This document shows positions 1 through 6,781 of a DNA stretch of 31,926 bases, in pieces (positions within the stretch are counted from its first letter, which is position 1; every line of letters begins with the position of its first letter). Below the pieces are notes generated by a model, which made no database searches, was not told where the DNA came from, and was given only the letters and a program-made list of their open reading frames with translations. The stretch is from S012-135 sp964423785. Lineage in GTDB: Bacteria; Desulfobacterota; Desulfobulbia; Desulfobulbales; S012-135. The translations under genes were made by a program, and so were the position numbers. The stretch is taken from positions 1 to 31,926 of the forward strand of contig CAYRGZ010000013.1 in NCBI GenBank assembly GCA_964423785.1, given 5' to 3'.

Positions 1-83
1 GGTTTGTAACTAGTTGAATTGCCGTGTCAGACCTGGGCCGACAGCGAGTTGGCGCGGGTTCATCCGATTTCCTGACGACCGCC

Positions 84-1646
84 ATGACCTCTCCAACCTC
101 CGATCCGCAGCAACCACGGGGCAAGGTGTACCTGATCGGTGCCGGCCCCGGTGATCCCGAGCTCATCACCGTCAAAGGCCGCCGGTTTCTCGAAAAGGCG
201 GACGTGGTGGTCTACGATTACCTCGCCAGCCCCAAGCTGCTCAGCCATGCTCCGGAAGAAGCCGAGTTCGTCTATGTCGGCAAGAAGGGCCACGGTCTCC
301 ATGCCAGGACCCAGGAAGAGATCAACCAGCTGCTCGTCGACCGGGCCCGGGCTGGGAAAAGGGTGGTGCGTCTCAAGGGCGGCGATCCGTTCATCTTCGG
401 TCGCGGTGGCGAGGAGATCGAGGAGCTGGTGGCGGCGGGTATCGAGTTCGAGGTGGTGCCCGGCGTCACCTCGGCCACCGCGGCGGCCACCTATGCCGGG
501 GTGCCCATCACCCACCGGCGCTACACCTCGTCGGTGGCCTTTATCACCGGCCACGAAGATCCCACCAAACCGACCAGCAACGTCGATTGGCAGAAGATTG
601 CCACCGGTATCGGCACCCTGGTTTTCTACATGGGGATCAAGAACCTGCCCCATATCACCCGCAAGCTGATCGAAAACGGCCGCGATCCTGCCACGCCGGT
701 GGTGGTGGTCCGCTGGGCCTCGACCCCGGAGCAGCGGTCCGTTGAGGGAACACTCGCCGATATCGCCGAGGTCGTGCGGAAAAACGACATCCGGCCGCCG
801 GCCCTGGTGGTGGTCGGCGAGGTGGTGCAGCTGCGGCGGGTGATCAACTGGTTCGAGAAGAAGCCGCTCTTCGGCAAGACGGTGATGGTCACCCGCACCC
901 GGGAGCAGGCCAGTGATCTGGTCGCCGGTTTGGAAGAGGCTGGCGCCGCCTGCATAGAGTGGCCCACCATCGCCATCGGGCCGCCCGACTCCTGGGAGCC
1001 CCTCGACCGTCATCTGGGAAAACTTTCCTCGTTCGATTGGATCCTTTTCACCAGTATCAACGCCATCCACTGTTTCTTCGGCCGCCTGCGGGAAAAGGGG
1101 TTGGACAGCCGCGCCCTGGCCGGCCCGCGCATCGGGGTAGTGGGGGCTACTACCGCCGAGGTGTTGCGCGGCTACGGCATCGAGGCGGATCTCGTGCCCA
1201 CCGAATTCACCGGTGAGGGGCTGGCCGCCGCCCTGGTGGCCGAGGGGGTGCAAGGGTGCAAGGTCCTCATCCCCCGCGCCCTGAAGGCGCGGGAGATCCT
1301 TCCCGATACCCTGCGCCAGGCCGGCGCCGAGGTGGAGGTGGCGCCAGTGTACCAGAACGTCCGACCGCCGGCCAAGAGCCAGGAACTGCGCGACCTGTTC
1401 GCCGACGGCCGGGTGGATGTGATCACCTTCACCAGTTCCTCGACGGTGACCAATTTTTGCCACATGCTCGGCATCGAGGACGAGGCCGAACGGGCACGGC
1501 TGCTTGCCGGCGTCACCGTGGCCTGCATCGGACCGGTCACCGCCCGCACTGCCCGCCGTCAGGGCCTTACCGTCCACGTCCAGCCGGACACCTATACCAT
1601 TCCCGCCCTGATCGCCAGCATCGTCGATCACGTTCGTAGTTCGTAG
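84..1646 (+). CDS. cobA-hemD: Uroporphyrinogen-III C-methyltransferase / uroporphyrinogen-III synthase fusion
   Basis: Bifunctional tetrapyrrole enzyme of about 520 residues. The N-terminal half is a SAM-dependent uroporphyrinogen-III methyltransferase: GAGPGDPELIT near the start, KGGDPFIFGRGGEE and VPGVTSA in order. From about residue 265 (GKTVMVTRTREQA) a HemD domain follows, which closes the linear hydroxymethylbilane into uroporphyrinogen III. By family knowledge the fusion makes precorrin-2 for siroheme, cobamides and alternative heme synthesis in the cytosol. I chose ATG 84; an in-frame GTG at 24 would add 20 residues that do not look like part of the family. The last codons and the stop lie inside a heptamer tandem repeat (1632-1666), so the C-terminus may vary. 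An upstream hemC partner would lie outside the window. A strong hairpin at 1713-1752 closes the unit. Confidence 0.95.
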   Translation: MTSPTSDPQQPRGKVYLIGAGPGDPELITVKGRRFLEKADVVVYDYLASPKLLSHAPEEAEFVYVGKKGHGLHARTQEEINQLLVDRARAGKRVVRLKGGDPFIFGRGGEEIEELVAAGIEFEVVPGVTSATAAATYAGVPITHRRYTSSVAFITGHEDPTKPTSNVDWQKIATGIGTLVFYMGIKNLPHITRKLIENGRDPATPVVVVRWASTPEQRSVEGTLADIAEVVRKNDIRPPALVVVGEVVQLRRVINWFEKKPLFGKTVMVTRTREQASDLVAGLEEAGAACIEWPTIAIGPPDSWEPLDRHLGKLSSFDWILFTSINAIHCFFGRLREKGLDSRALAGPRIGVVGATTAEVLRGYGIEADLVPTEFTGEGLAAALVAEGVQGCKVLIPRALKAREILPDTLRQAGAEVEVAPVYQNVRPPAKSQELRDLFADGRVDVITFTSSSTVTNFCHMLGIEDEAERARLLAGVTVACIGPVTARTARRQGLTVHVQPDTYTIPALIASIVDHVRSS

Positions 1647-1666
1647 TTGGTAGCTTGTAGTTGATA
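1632..1666 (+). repeat. Five-unit heptamer tandem repeat over the cobA-hemD stop codon
   Basis: Five consecutive 7-base units: GTTCGTA, GTTCGTA, GTTGGTA, GCTTGTA, GTTGATA. They encode the last residues (VRSS) and the TAG stop of cobA-hemD and continue 20 bases beyond it. Because 7 is not a multiple of 3, gain or loss of a unit would move the reading frame only at the very C-terminus. Confidence 0.7.
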
Positions 1667-1712
1667 TAGCCGTTGGCTCATAGCTCCGAGTCACCAACTC
1701 CGGGCTGCAAAA

Positions 1713-1752
1713 GGAAAAGAGGGAGACGACAGACGCCGTCTCCCTCTTTTCC
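1713..1752 (+). terminator. Perfect 16-bp stem hairpin after cobA-hemD
   Basis: Arms GGAAAAGAGGGAGACG (1713-1728) and CGTCTCCCTCTTTTCC (1737-1752) pair perfectly around an 8-base loop. The A-rich left and T-rich right ends make it look like a bidirectional rho-independent terminator. It lies 66 bases after the cobA-hemD stop. Confidence 0.6.
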
Positions 1753-1833
1753 ATAATGGGGTGACAATAAAGAGAAGGGGGAAGGGGGTATGGTCACGCA
1801 CGGCTGCGCCGGCGGTAACCACCATGCCACATT

Positions 1834-1867
1834 GTGGTATGAATACCATACCACGTTGTTTTTTTCG
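1834..1867 (+). terminator. Second hairpin followed by a T-run (possible terminator or operator)
   Basis: GTGGTATG (1834-1841) and CATACCAC (1847-1854) form a perfect 8-bp inverted repeat with a 5-base loop. It is followed by a T-rich stretch (1856-1865). It sits in locally AT-rich DNA unlike the surrounding genes. It could be a terminator or a dyad-symmetric protein site; neither is proven. Confidence 0.35.
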
Positions 1868-1877
1868 TGCAAGTTTT

Positions 1878-1980
1878 TTTGATGAAATCGAAAAAAATGC
1901 GATTTCATCAAGTTTACCGTCGTAACTCGTTGATTTATCGTGGCCGACCTGGACCGACTACGATTTATTACGAGTTCGTC
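1878..1980 (-). repeat. Dispersed palindromic repeat family 1, copy D (inverted)
   Basis: Read on the minus strand this copy follows the same order as the copies at 2796-2900 and 8371-8476: a GTAATAAATCGTAGTCGGTCC block, an AGGTC block, an ACGATAAATCAACGAGTTAC block, then the terminal hairpin. The hairpin arms are TTGATGAAATCG (1879-1890) and CGATTTCATCAA (1900-1911). Relative to the other copies one base pair of the stem has changed on both sides (G-C to A-T). This and the hairpins above occupy the gap between cobA-hemD and the lipoprotein gene; no gene is supported in 1667-2247. Confidence 0.75.
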
Positions 1981-2234
1981 TTTTTTCCTCCACTCGCAAA
2001 AAATCGCGACGATTTTTCTGGCGCGCCGACTCCGACGTGCGCAACCCGTTGCGTTGCCATGCCAGGACGGTGTGGAGATGCGGTTTTTGTGGGTTGAACT
2101 TTTTGGGCAGGGGTTTTATCTTCCTTGTGTTTGGTTTCCTCCTGAATTCGTGAGCGTTCGTGCGTGCGCACGAACGCCCCGAAGGGTGGTCTTACACGGA
2201 TTCAGGTTCCTGGCTGGCGTCGGAAGGAAGAAGG

Positions 2235-2243
2235 AAGGAGGAG
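2235..2243 (+). promoter_or_regulatory. Shine-Dalgarno that fixes the tlpA-like start
   Basis: AAGGAGGAG lies six bases (counted from its AGGAGG core) before GTG 2248. It selects that codon over the upstream in-frame GTG at 2164, whose 28 extra residues would spoil the lipoprotein signal. Confidence 0.7.
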
Positions 2244-2247
2244 TTGC

Positions 2248-2751
2248 GTGCGGCGTTTCCGGACAGCGTTGGCACTTGGCGTCGTTCTGGTCCTGCTTCT
2301 CGCCGGTTGCGGCGCTGAGAAGCCGAAACAGCTCGCCATTGGTGATCCGGCGCCGGATTTCACGGCGGTGGACTACCGGGGCCGGCAGGTGCGCCTGGCC
2401 GACTGGCGCGGTCGGCCAGTGGTTATCCGCTTCTTCTACCCGGATTGCAAGTATTGCAAGGCGGACACCAAGATCTTCAACGATTACTACGCCCGCTACC
2501 ACGACCAGGGACTCGAGATCGTCTACGTCAACACCCGCCCACAATCCGCCGATATAGCAACCTTTGCCGCCGAACTCGGCATCGAGTTTCCCGTCGTCAC
2601 CGATATCGATGGCAGTATCGCCAGCCGCTATTCCGTCCAGGTGGTGCCGCAGGCGATCATCCTGACCCCGGAACACCGTGTCGCCACCGCCGTGATGGGC
2701 GGGGTGAGCGGTGAGGAACTCGAGGAACTCCTGGGGAAATATTTTCAGTGA
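2248..2751 (+). CDS. TlpA/ResA-like thioredoxin-fold lipoprotein
   Basis: Predicted 167-residue membrane-anchored thiol-disulfide oxidoreductase. Residues 1-20 form a lipoprotein signal with a short basic start (RRFR), a hydrophobic core and the lipobox LAGC, giving lipidated Cys21. An AhpC/TSA/TlpA fold follows: GDPAPDF near 32-38, the redox pair CKYC at 67-70 after FFYPD, and VVPQA, the usual cis-proline loop. Family members reduce or isomerise disulfides outside the cytoplasmic membrane, often for cytochrome c or copper-protein maturation. It heads a six-gene co-directional run with a NosL-like protein and an ABC exporter-type module, so it may keep thiols of those partners reduced; that role is inference. 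The GTG start is set by a strong Shine-Dalgarno. Confidence 0.85.
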   Translation: MRRFRTALALGVVLVLLLAGCGAEKPKQLAIGDPAPDFTAVDYRGRQVRLADWRGRPVVIRFFYPDCKYCKADTKIFNDYYARYHDQGLEIVYVNTRPQSADIATFAAELGIEFPVVTDIDGSIASRYSVQVVPQAIILTPEHRVATAVMGGVSGEELEELLGKYFQ

Positions 2752-2795
2752 GATACCGGCGAGCGCGATGATGCGAACGAGACTCGTTGTAATCC

Positions 2796-2900
2796 TGATG
2801 ACCCCGTAAAAACTCGCAGTCGGTGCAGGTCTGACAAGGTGTTTCAAATGGTTACAAAGCGTGAACTCGATGGAATCGCACTTTTTGCGATTCCATCAAT
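2796..2900 (+). repeat. Dispersed palindromic repeat family 1, copy A (overlaps nosL start)
   Basis: Begins TGATGACCCCGTAAAAACTC and runs through GTCGGTGCAGGTCTGAC and GGTTACAAAGCGTGAACTC to a terminal hairpin. The arms are GATGGAATCGCA (2869-2880) and TGCGATTCCATC (2886-2897) around CTTTT. It is closely similar to copy B at 8371-8476. Its last 53 bases are the first codons of the nosL-like gene. Confidence 0.85.
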
Positions 2901-3363
2901 CCTGGTTGGCTGTTTGCTCCTTGTTGCGGCCGTGGCTGCCGCCGGCCCGCAAGCCAAAGTCGGGCCCCGGGAGCGTTGCCCGGTCTGCGGCATGTTCGTG
3001 GCCAAGTATCCCAACTGGATCACCCAGGTGAAGGCGGCCGGCAGGTGGTACTTTTTCGACGGCGTCAAGGACATGATGGCCTGGATCTTCCACCCGAACC
3101 AGTACGACGGCGTGGCGGCGGATAAACTCGGCGAGATCTGGGTGCGGGACTACTACACCCTGGAGTGGATCGACGGTCGCAAGGCCTTTTACGTCATCGG
3201 CTCCGATGTCTACGGTCCCATGGGGCACGAACTCGTTCCCTTTTCGAGTCGGGCGGCGGCGGTCAATTTCCAGAAGGATCATCACGGCAAGCAGGTGCTC
3301 GCCTTCGACGACATCACCCCGAAACTCATCGAATCCCTGCGGCGCGGTATGAGGATGCGGTGA
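2848..3363 (+). CDS. nosL: NosL-family copper-binding protein
   Basis: A 171-residue exported or membrane-anchored protein of the NosL family. The metal motif CPVCGM (44-49) stands right after the predicted signal segment, and GPMGHELVPF (123-132) supplies further Met/His. NosL binds Cu(I) and in denitrifiers serves N2O reductase, but no nosZ is here, so a general copper-chaperone role is likelier. Start: ATG 2848 with AAGGTG upstream, GTG 2839 being an alternative. Residues 1-18 are encoded by dispersed repeat copy A; they supply the basic front (KRE) and half the hydrophobic core of the signal peptide. No start codon of the usual kind lies between the repeat and the mature region. The stop overlaps the next ATG (TGATG). 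Confidence 0.85.
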   Translation: MVTKRELDGIALFAIPSILVGCLLLVAAVAAAGPQAKVGPRERCPVCGMFVAKYPNWITQVKAAGRWYFFDGVKDMMAWIFHPNQYDGVAADKLGEIWVRDYYTLEWIDGRKAFYVIGSDVYGPMGHELVPFSSRAAAVNFQKDHHGKQVLAFDDITPKLIESLRRGMRMR

Positions 3364-3641
3364 TGCGGCCGTCGGTCTGGCTTGCGGTGTTCGTTTTTGG
3401 TTGTCTCGCCGCGGCGGCGGTGATGGCGGCCCACACCGCGGCCCGCGTCCGGCAGCGGCCGCACGAACTCGCCATGCTGCGGCCCCTGGTCGCTGGCCTC
3501 GGGCTCTCCGATCTCTGCCTTTCCACCGAGGCCCGCTATACCCGGCACCCGGCCGTTTCCGACCCGGTGGTGCCCGTCATGGACCATCCCGGCGCCATCG
3601 AACATTTTCCATCCGGTTCTTTCTTCGCGCCGCCCCGCTGA
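3363..3641 (+). CDS. Small membrane-anchored protein of the NosL/ABC cluster
   Basis: Ninety-two residues with one N-terminal hydrophobic segment (about 4-23), followed by a soluble region ending DHPGAIEHFPSGSFFAPP. I do not recognise a named domain. The start ATG overlaps the nosL stop and the next gene begins six bases after this one ends, so it is very probably a true translated member of the unit. The segment STEARYTRHP followed by DPVVPVMDHPGA suggests a periplasmic partner with His residues that might bind metal; this is inference only. There is a single cysteine after the anchor (LCLS), plus one inside it. Confidence 0.7.
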   Translation: MRPSVWLAVFVFGCLAAAAVMAAHTAARVRQRPHELAMLRPLVAGLGLSDLCLSTEARYTRHPAVSDPVVPVMDHPGAIEHFPSGSFFAPPR

Positions 3642-3647
3642 TCCGTC

Positions 3648-4826
3648 ATGTCGGCCGTTGCCAAACAGCTCAACCTGCTCGACTACGCCCTGTCGTCGCT
3701 TGCCCGCCACCGGGGCAAGAACATCGCCATCGTCGTCGTCTTCGGTACCGTCATCTTCCTGCTCGCCTCCTTTCACCTGCTGACCAATGCCCTGACCTCC
3801 TTTGCCCGCCAGCTTCTGGTGACGGCGCCGGAGATCACCATCCAGCGGCTGGTGGCCGGCCGCCAGGAGTCGATGCCAATCGCCTACCGCGAGCGGCTCG
3901 GCGAGATATTCGGTATCCGGTCGATCACGCCCCGGGTCTGGGGCTATTATTTCGACGAGCGCAACGGCGCCAATTACACGGTGGTCGGCATGGATCTCGG
4001 GGCGCCGCTGACCGAGCGTTTACGAGAATCTCTGGCCGAGGGCCGTTTTCCCGAGCGGCCGGGAGAGGCGGTGCTGGGCGGCGCCCTGTACCGGTCCCTG
4101 GGGCTTGCCGGCCGACGGGTCTTCTCGTTCTTCCGGCCCGATCTGTCCCTGCAGGCGTTCACGGTCACCGGCGTGTTCGATGATTCCGCCGCCGTGCTCA
4201 CCGACGACCTGCTCCTCACCGATCTCGACAGCGCCCGTCGGCTCTTCGCCCTGCCTCCCGACCAAGTGACCGATCTTTTGGTCACGGTGGCCAATCCGGC
4301 CGAGGTGGATACCATCGCCAAAAAGATCGCCGATCTCCTGCCCGATACCCGGGTGGTGACCCGCAAGCAGATCCAGAAGACCTACGAGGTGGTGTTCGGC
4401 TGGCGCAGCGGTTTCGCCTCCGTCTGCCTGCTCGCTTCTCTCGCCGCCTTCGTCATCTTCGCCTGGGACAAGGCCTCCGGCCTGTCGCCCGAGGAGCGGC
4501 GCGAGATCGCCATCCTGAAGATTCTCGGCTGGGAGACCGCCGACATCCTCACCGTCCGGTTCTGGGAGGGTATCCTGGTGTCGGGAGCCGCCTTCGCCAT
4601 CGGCCTGCTCGCAGCGTATGCCCACGTCCTCTATTTCGACGCCGGCCTCTTCCGGCCGCTGATGCTCGGCTGGTCGGTCCTGCGGCCGACGATCCACCTG
4701 GTGCCGTCGGTCCATGTCGCCGACCTCTTGCTTCTGGCCAGTTTTTCCATCCTGCCCTATCTCGCCGCCACCGTGGTGCCGGCCTGGCGCTGCGTCGCCG
4801 TGCCGCCGGATGCGGTCATCCGGTAG
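3648..4826 (+). CDS. FtsX/MacB-type ABC transporter permease
   Basis: A 392-residue permease. One helix (about 25-45) is followed by a large extracytoplasmic domain (about 50-245) and three C-terminal helices (about 255-275, 306-326, 353-378). This is the FtsX/LolC/MacB arrangement. Such permeases do not carry solutes through a pore; with their ATPase they drive mechanical work on periplasmic or lipoprotein partners. The cognate ATPase follows 18 bases downstream, and upstream are a NosL-like protein and an exported small protein, likely periplasmic partners. The same order of a NosL-like protein and an FtsX/LolD-type pair recalls the NosDFY region, but the permease type differs. Substrate unknown. 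Confidence 0.85.
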   Translation: MSAVAKQLNLLDYALSSLARHRGKNIAIVVVFGTVIFLLASFHLLTNALTSFARQLLVTAPEITIQRLVAGRQESMPIAYRERLGEIFGIRSITPRVWGYYFDERNGANYTVVGMDLGAPLTERLRESLAEGRFPERPGEAVLGGALYRSLGLAGRRVFSFFRPDLSLQAFTVTGVFDDSAAVLTDDLLLTDLDSARRLFALPPDQVTDLLVTVANPAEVDTIAKKIADLLPDTRVVTRKQIQKTYEVVFGWRSGFASVCLLASLAAFVIFAWDKASGLSPEERREIAILKILGWETADILTVRFWEGILVSGAAFAIGLLAAYAHVLYFDAGLFRPLMLGWSVLRPTIHLVPSVHVADLLLLASFSILPYLAATVVPAWRCVAVPPDAVIR

Positions 4827-4844
4827 GGAAAGGCGGAAAATACC

Positions 4845-5522
4845 ATGCTGATCGAACTCGAGAATGTCACCAAGATCTACAACCAGGGAAAGGCCAACGA
4901 GGTCTGCGCCCTGCGGGAAGTGTCTTTGTCGGTACCGGCGGGTGAGATGCTCTGCCTGCGCGGGCCGAGCGGCTCCGGCAAGAGCACGCTCCTTGCCATC
5001 ATCGGTTGCGTCATCCAGCCGACCAGCGGTCGGGCCTCCATCGCCGGCCGCCAGCTCAGTCGGCTGCCGGACCGGTTTCTGACCCTGCACCGCCGCAAGA
5101 CCGTCGGTTTCATCTTCCAGCAGTTCAACATCCTGCCCGACCTTTCAGTAGAGGACAATATCGGCCTGCCGCTTCTGCCGCTCGGCGTCGGACCGGCGGA
5201 ACGCCGCTGGCGGGCCCGGGAGCTGGCCGAGCGGTTCGGTATCGGCCACCGGCTCCAGTTCCGGGCCGATCAGATATCGGGCGGCGAGTTGCAGCGGGTG
5301 GCCATCGCCCGTGCCCTGGTCAACGATCCGCCCATCATCCTGGCCGATGAACCCACCGCCCATCTCGACAGCCGGTTGAGCCTCGAGTTCATGGCCATCA
5401 TGGAGGAGCTGCAGCGGGCCGGCAAGACGATCATCATCACCTCCCACGACCAGACGGTCACCGGCCACCGGGCCATCGACCGGATCGTGGATATGAAGGA
5501 CGGTCGTCTCCATGCTGCTTAG
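4845..5522 (+). CDS. LolD/MacB-type ABC transporter ATPase
   Basis: A 225-residue cytoplasmic nucleotide-binding subunit with all motifs intact: Walker A GPSGSGKS (40-47), Q-loop FQQFN (91-95), signature ISGGELQRVA (144-153), Walker B and D-loop IILADEPTAHLD (164-175), and switch His in TSHD (199-202). The sequence class (SGGELQRVAIARAL, GFIFQQFNILP) is that of LolD/FtsE/MacB energisers of FtsX-type permeases. It pairs with the permease immediately upstream and overlaps the next gene by 11 bases, so the polytopic protein downstream is probably translationally coupled and part of the same complex. Confidence 0.92.
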   Translation: MLIELENVTKIYNQGKANEVCALREVSLSVPAGEMLCLRGPSGSGKSTLLAIIGCVIQPTSGRASIAGRQLSRLPDRFLTLHRRKTVGFIFQQFNILPDLSVEDNIGLPLLPLGVGPAERRWRARELAERFGIGHRLQFRADQISGGELQRVAIARALVNDPPIILADEPTAHLDSRLSLEFMAIMEELQRAGKTIIITSHDQTVTGHRAIDRIVDMKDGRLHAA

Positions 5523-6516
5523 TCCCTGGAGCCTGGCTCTGAACGTCATCGCCCTGGCGGTGCTCTTCTTCGTCGCCACGGCGGCCAGGACCGCCGTGCG
5601 GGTGCTGCGCTGGTGGGACCCGGGCCGGGACGATTCCCGCCAGATCCGGCTGGAGAGCGAGATCTGGTTGACCAGCGCCCTGCTCCAGTACTCCCTGGGG
5701 TTCGCCATCCTGTCCCTGGTGCTCTTCGTATTGGCCGCCGATGCCCTGTGTACCGTGATCGTCGGCGCCATGTGCGCCACCGGCACCCTGCTCGCCAACC
5801 CGTTCGGCATGCCGGCCCTGCTCGTCAAGCTGGCGGGTATCTTTTTCTACGGCTACTGGATCGTCCTGCACCGGCTCGACGTCAGTGTCGAGACCTATCC
5901 CCTGGTGCGCGCAAAATACCGGTATTTTCTTTTTCTGCTGCCGTGGCTCGCCGCCGACGTCGGCCTGCAGACCCTGTATCTCGCCAACCTGCGGCCGGAT
6001 ATCATAACCTCCTGCTGCGGGGTGATCTTCGAATCCGGCACCGGGGGGACCGGCAACCTGCTTGTCGATTTCGATCCTGACCTGGTTCTGGGCTTGTTCT
6101 ACGGGATGTTCGTAGTCCTGGTGGGATGGGGGGCAATGCTCGGCCGGTTCCGGTCCCGGTTGGTCCGCATCCTCTACGGCCTTGGCTGGCTCGGGTTCGG
6201 CGTCGTGGCCATGGTGGCGGTGATTGGCGTCTTCTCGTCCTACGTCTACGCCATGCCGTACCACCACTGCCCCTTTTGCATCCTGAAGCCGGAATACCAC
6301 TATATCGGTTTCGTTTTGTACGGTACCTTGTTGCCGGCGGTGTTCTGCGGCACCGGCGTCGGGGTGCTGCAACTCGTGCGGCGCGATGAGTTGGCCGGGG
6401 TGATCGACGGGATGGAGCGGCGGTTCGTGCACTGGAGTATCGGGCTCGGCACCGTCTTCGTGCTGCTCTGCACCGGATATCTCGCCGTCTATCGGTTGGC
6501 CGGCGGCGAGATTTAA
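5512..6516 (+). CDS. Polytopic membrane protein with three cysteine pairs
   Basis: A 334-residue integral membrane protein with about eight hydrophobic segments (roughly 8-27, 55-80, 101-120, 138-160, 190-210, 223-248, 262-287, 308-328). No named family is recognised. It has three cysteine pairs: C80/C88 (ALCTVIVGAMC), C168-C169 (TSCCG) and C253xxC256 (HHCPFC), the last preceded by two histidines and followed by EYHY. CPFC beside a helix is reminiscent of thiol-redox membrane proteins such as VKOR-like or DsbB-like enzymes, but the overall fold is not established. Together with the TlpA-like lipoprotein and NosL-like protein, electron or copper handling is a reasonable inference. The stop TAA is formed at the edge of a MITE-like element. 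Confidence 0.75.
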   Translation: MLLSPWSLALNVIALAVLFFVATAARTAVRVLRWWDPGRDDSRQIRLESEIWLTSALLQYSLGFAILSLVLFVLAADALCTVIVGAMCATGTLLANPFGMPALLVKLAGIFFYGYWIVLHRLDVSVETYPLVRAKYRYFLFLLPWLAADVGLQTLYLANLRPDIITSCCGVIFESGTGGTGNLLVDFDPDLVLGLFYGMFVVLVGWGAMLGRFRSRLVRILYGLGWLGFGVVAMVAVIGVFSSYVYAMPYHHCPFCILKPEYHYIGFVLYGTLLPAVFCGTGVGVLQLVRRDELAGVIDGMERRFVHWSIGLGTVFVLLCTGYLAVYRLAGGEI

Positions 6517-6745
6517 CAGCCCGTTGAAAAACGGGCTGTGTGCGGCACAGGGACGTGCCGCCGAATTCCGCCGGCTCTTTTTGTGTTTCCCCAGCCGGCT
6601 GCCGTGCCGAAGGCTCCGGGGGCGCGGACCGAACCGGGCCGTGCCGGAGGAATACCCGAGAAAGAGCCAAGGAATTCGTGAGGTTGGCCGAAACTCGGTT
6701 TTGGCCAACCGTAGTCGCAGGGACGGCTTTTTCGTCGGACTGTTA
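6514..6745. mobile_element. MITE-like element with imperfect terminal inverted repeats
   Basis: The left end reads TTAACAGCCCGTTGAAAAAC. The right end, reverse-complemented, reads TTAACAGTCCGACGAAAAAG; about 16 of these 20 bases agree. TTAA lies at both outer edges. The ~230-bp interior has no coding capacity but several hairpins (GCGGCAC/GTGCCGC at 6542-6561, GCCGGCT/AGCCGGC at 6570-6599, GGTTGGCC/GGCCAACC near 6683-6710). The right part (about 6671-6745) recurs inverted at 23509-23600. It fills the gap between the membrane-protein gene and the convergent PilZ gene. Confidence 0.55.
6516..6539 (+). terminator. GAAA-loop hairpin at the end of the NosL/ABC unit
   Basis: ACAGCCCGTT (6516-6525) and AACGGGCTGT (6530-6539) pair perfectly across a GAAA tetraloop, starting on the last base of the stop codon. 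No T-run follows, so it may act as a 3' end stabiliser or be simply the tip of the MITE-like element. Confidence 0.4.
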
Positions 6746-6781
6746 AGAGGGCTGCTTGTAACGGCGGGGGAGGAGAAGGAG

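Noticed and set aside
60..1754. Long antisense open frame (564 codons) over cobA-hemD
   Set aside because: It mirrors a GC-rich coding gene, has no recognisable domain and no ribosome site; the plus-strand protein is unmistakable.
1878..1980. CRISPR array made of the repeated palindromes
   Set aside because: Copies are kilobases apart, not regularly spaced, and there are no spacers or cas genes.
2848..3363. NosL-like gene as evidence for N2O reduction
   Set aside because: No nosZ, nosD or nosR in the window; NosL-like proteins occur in other copper contexts.
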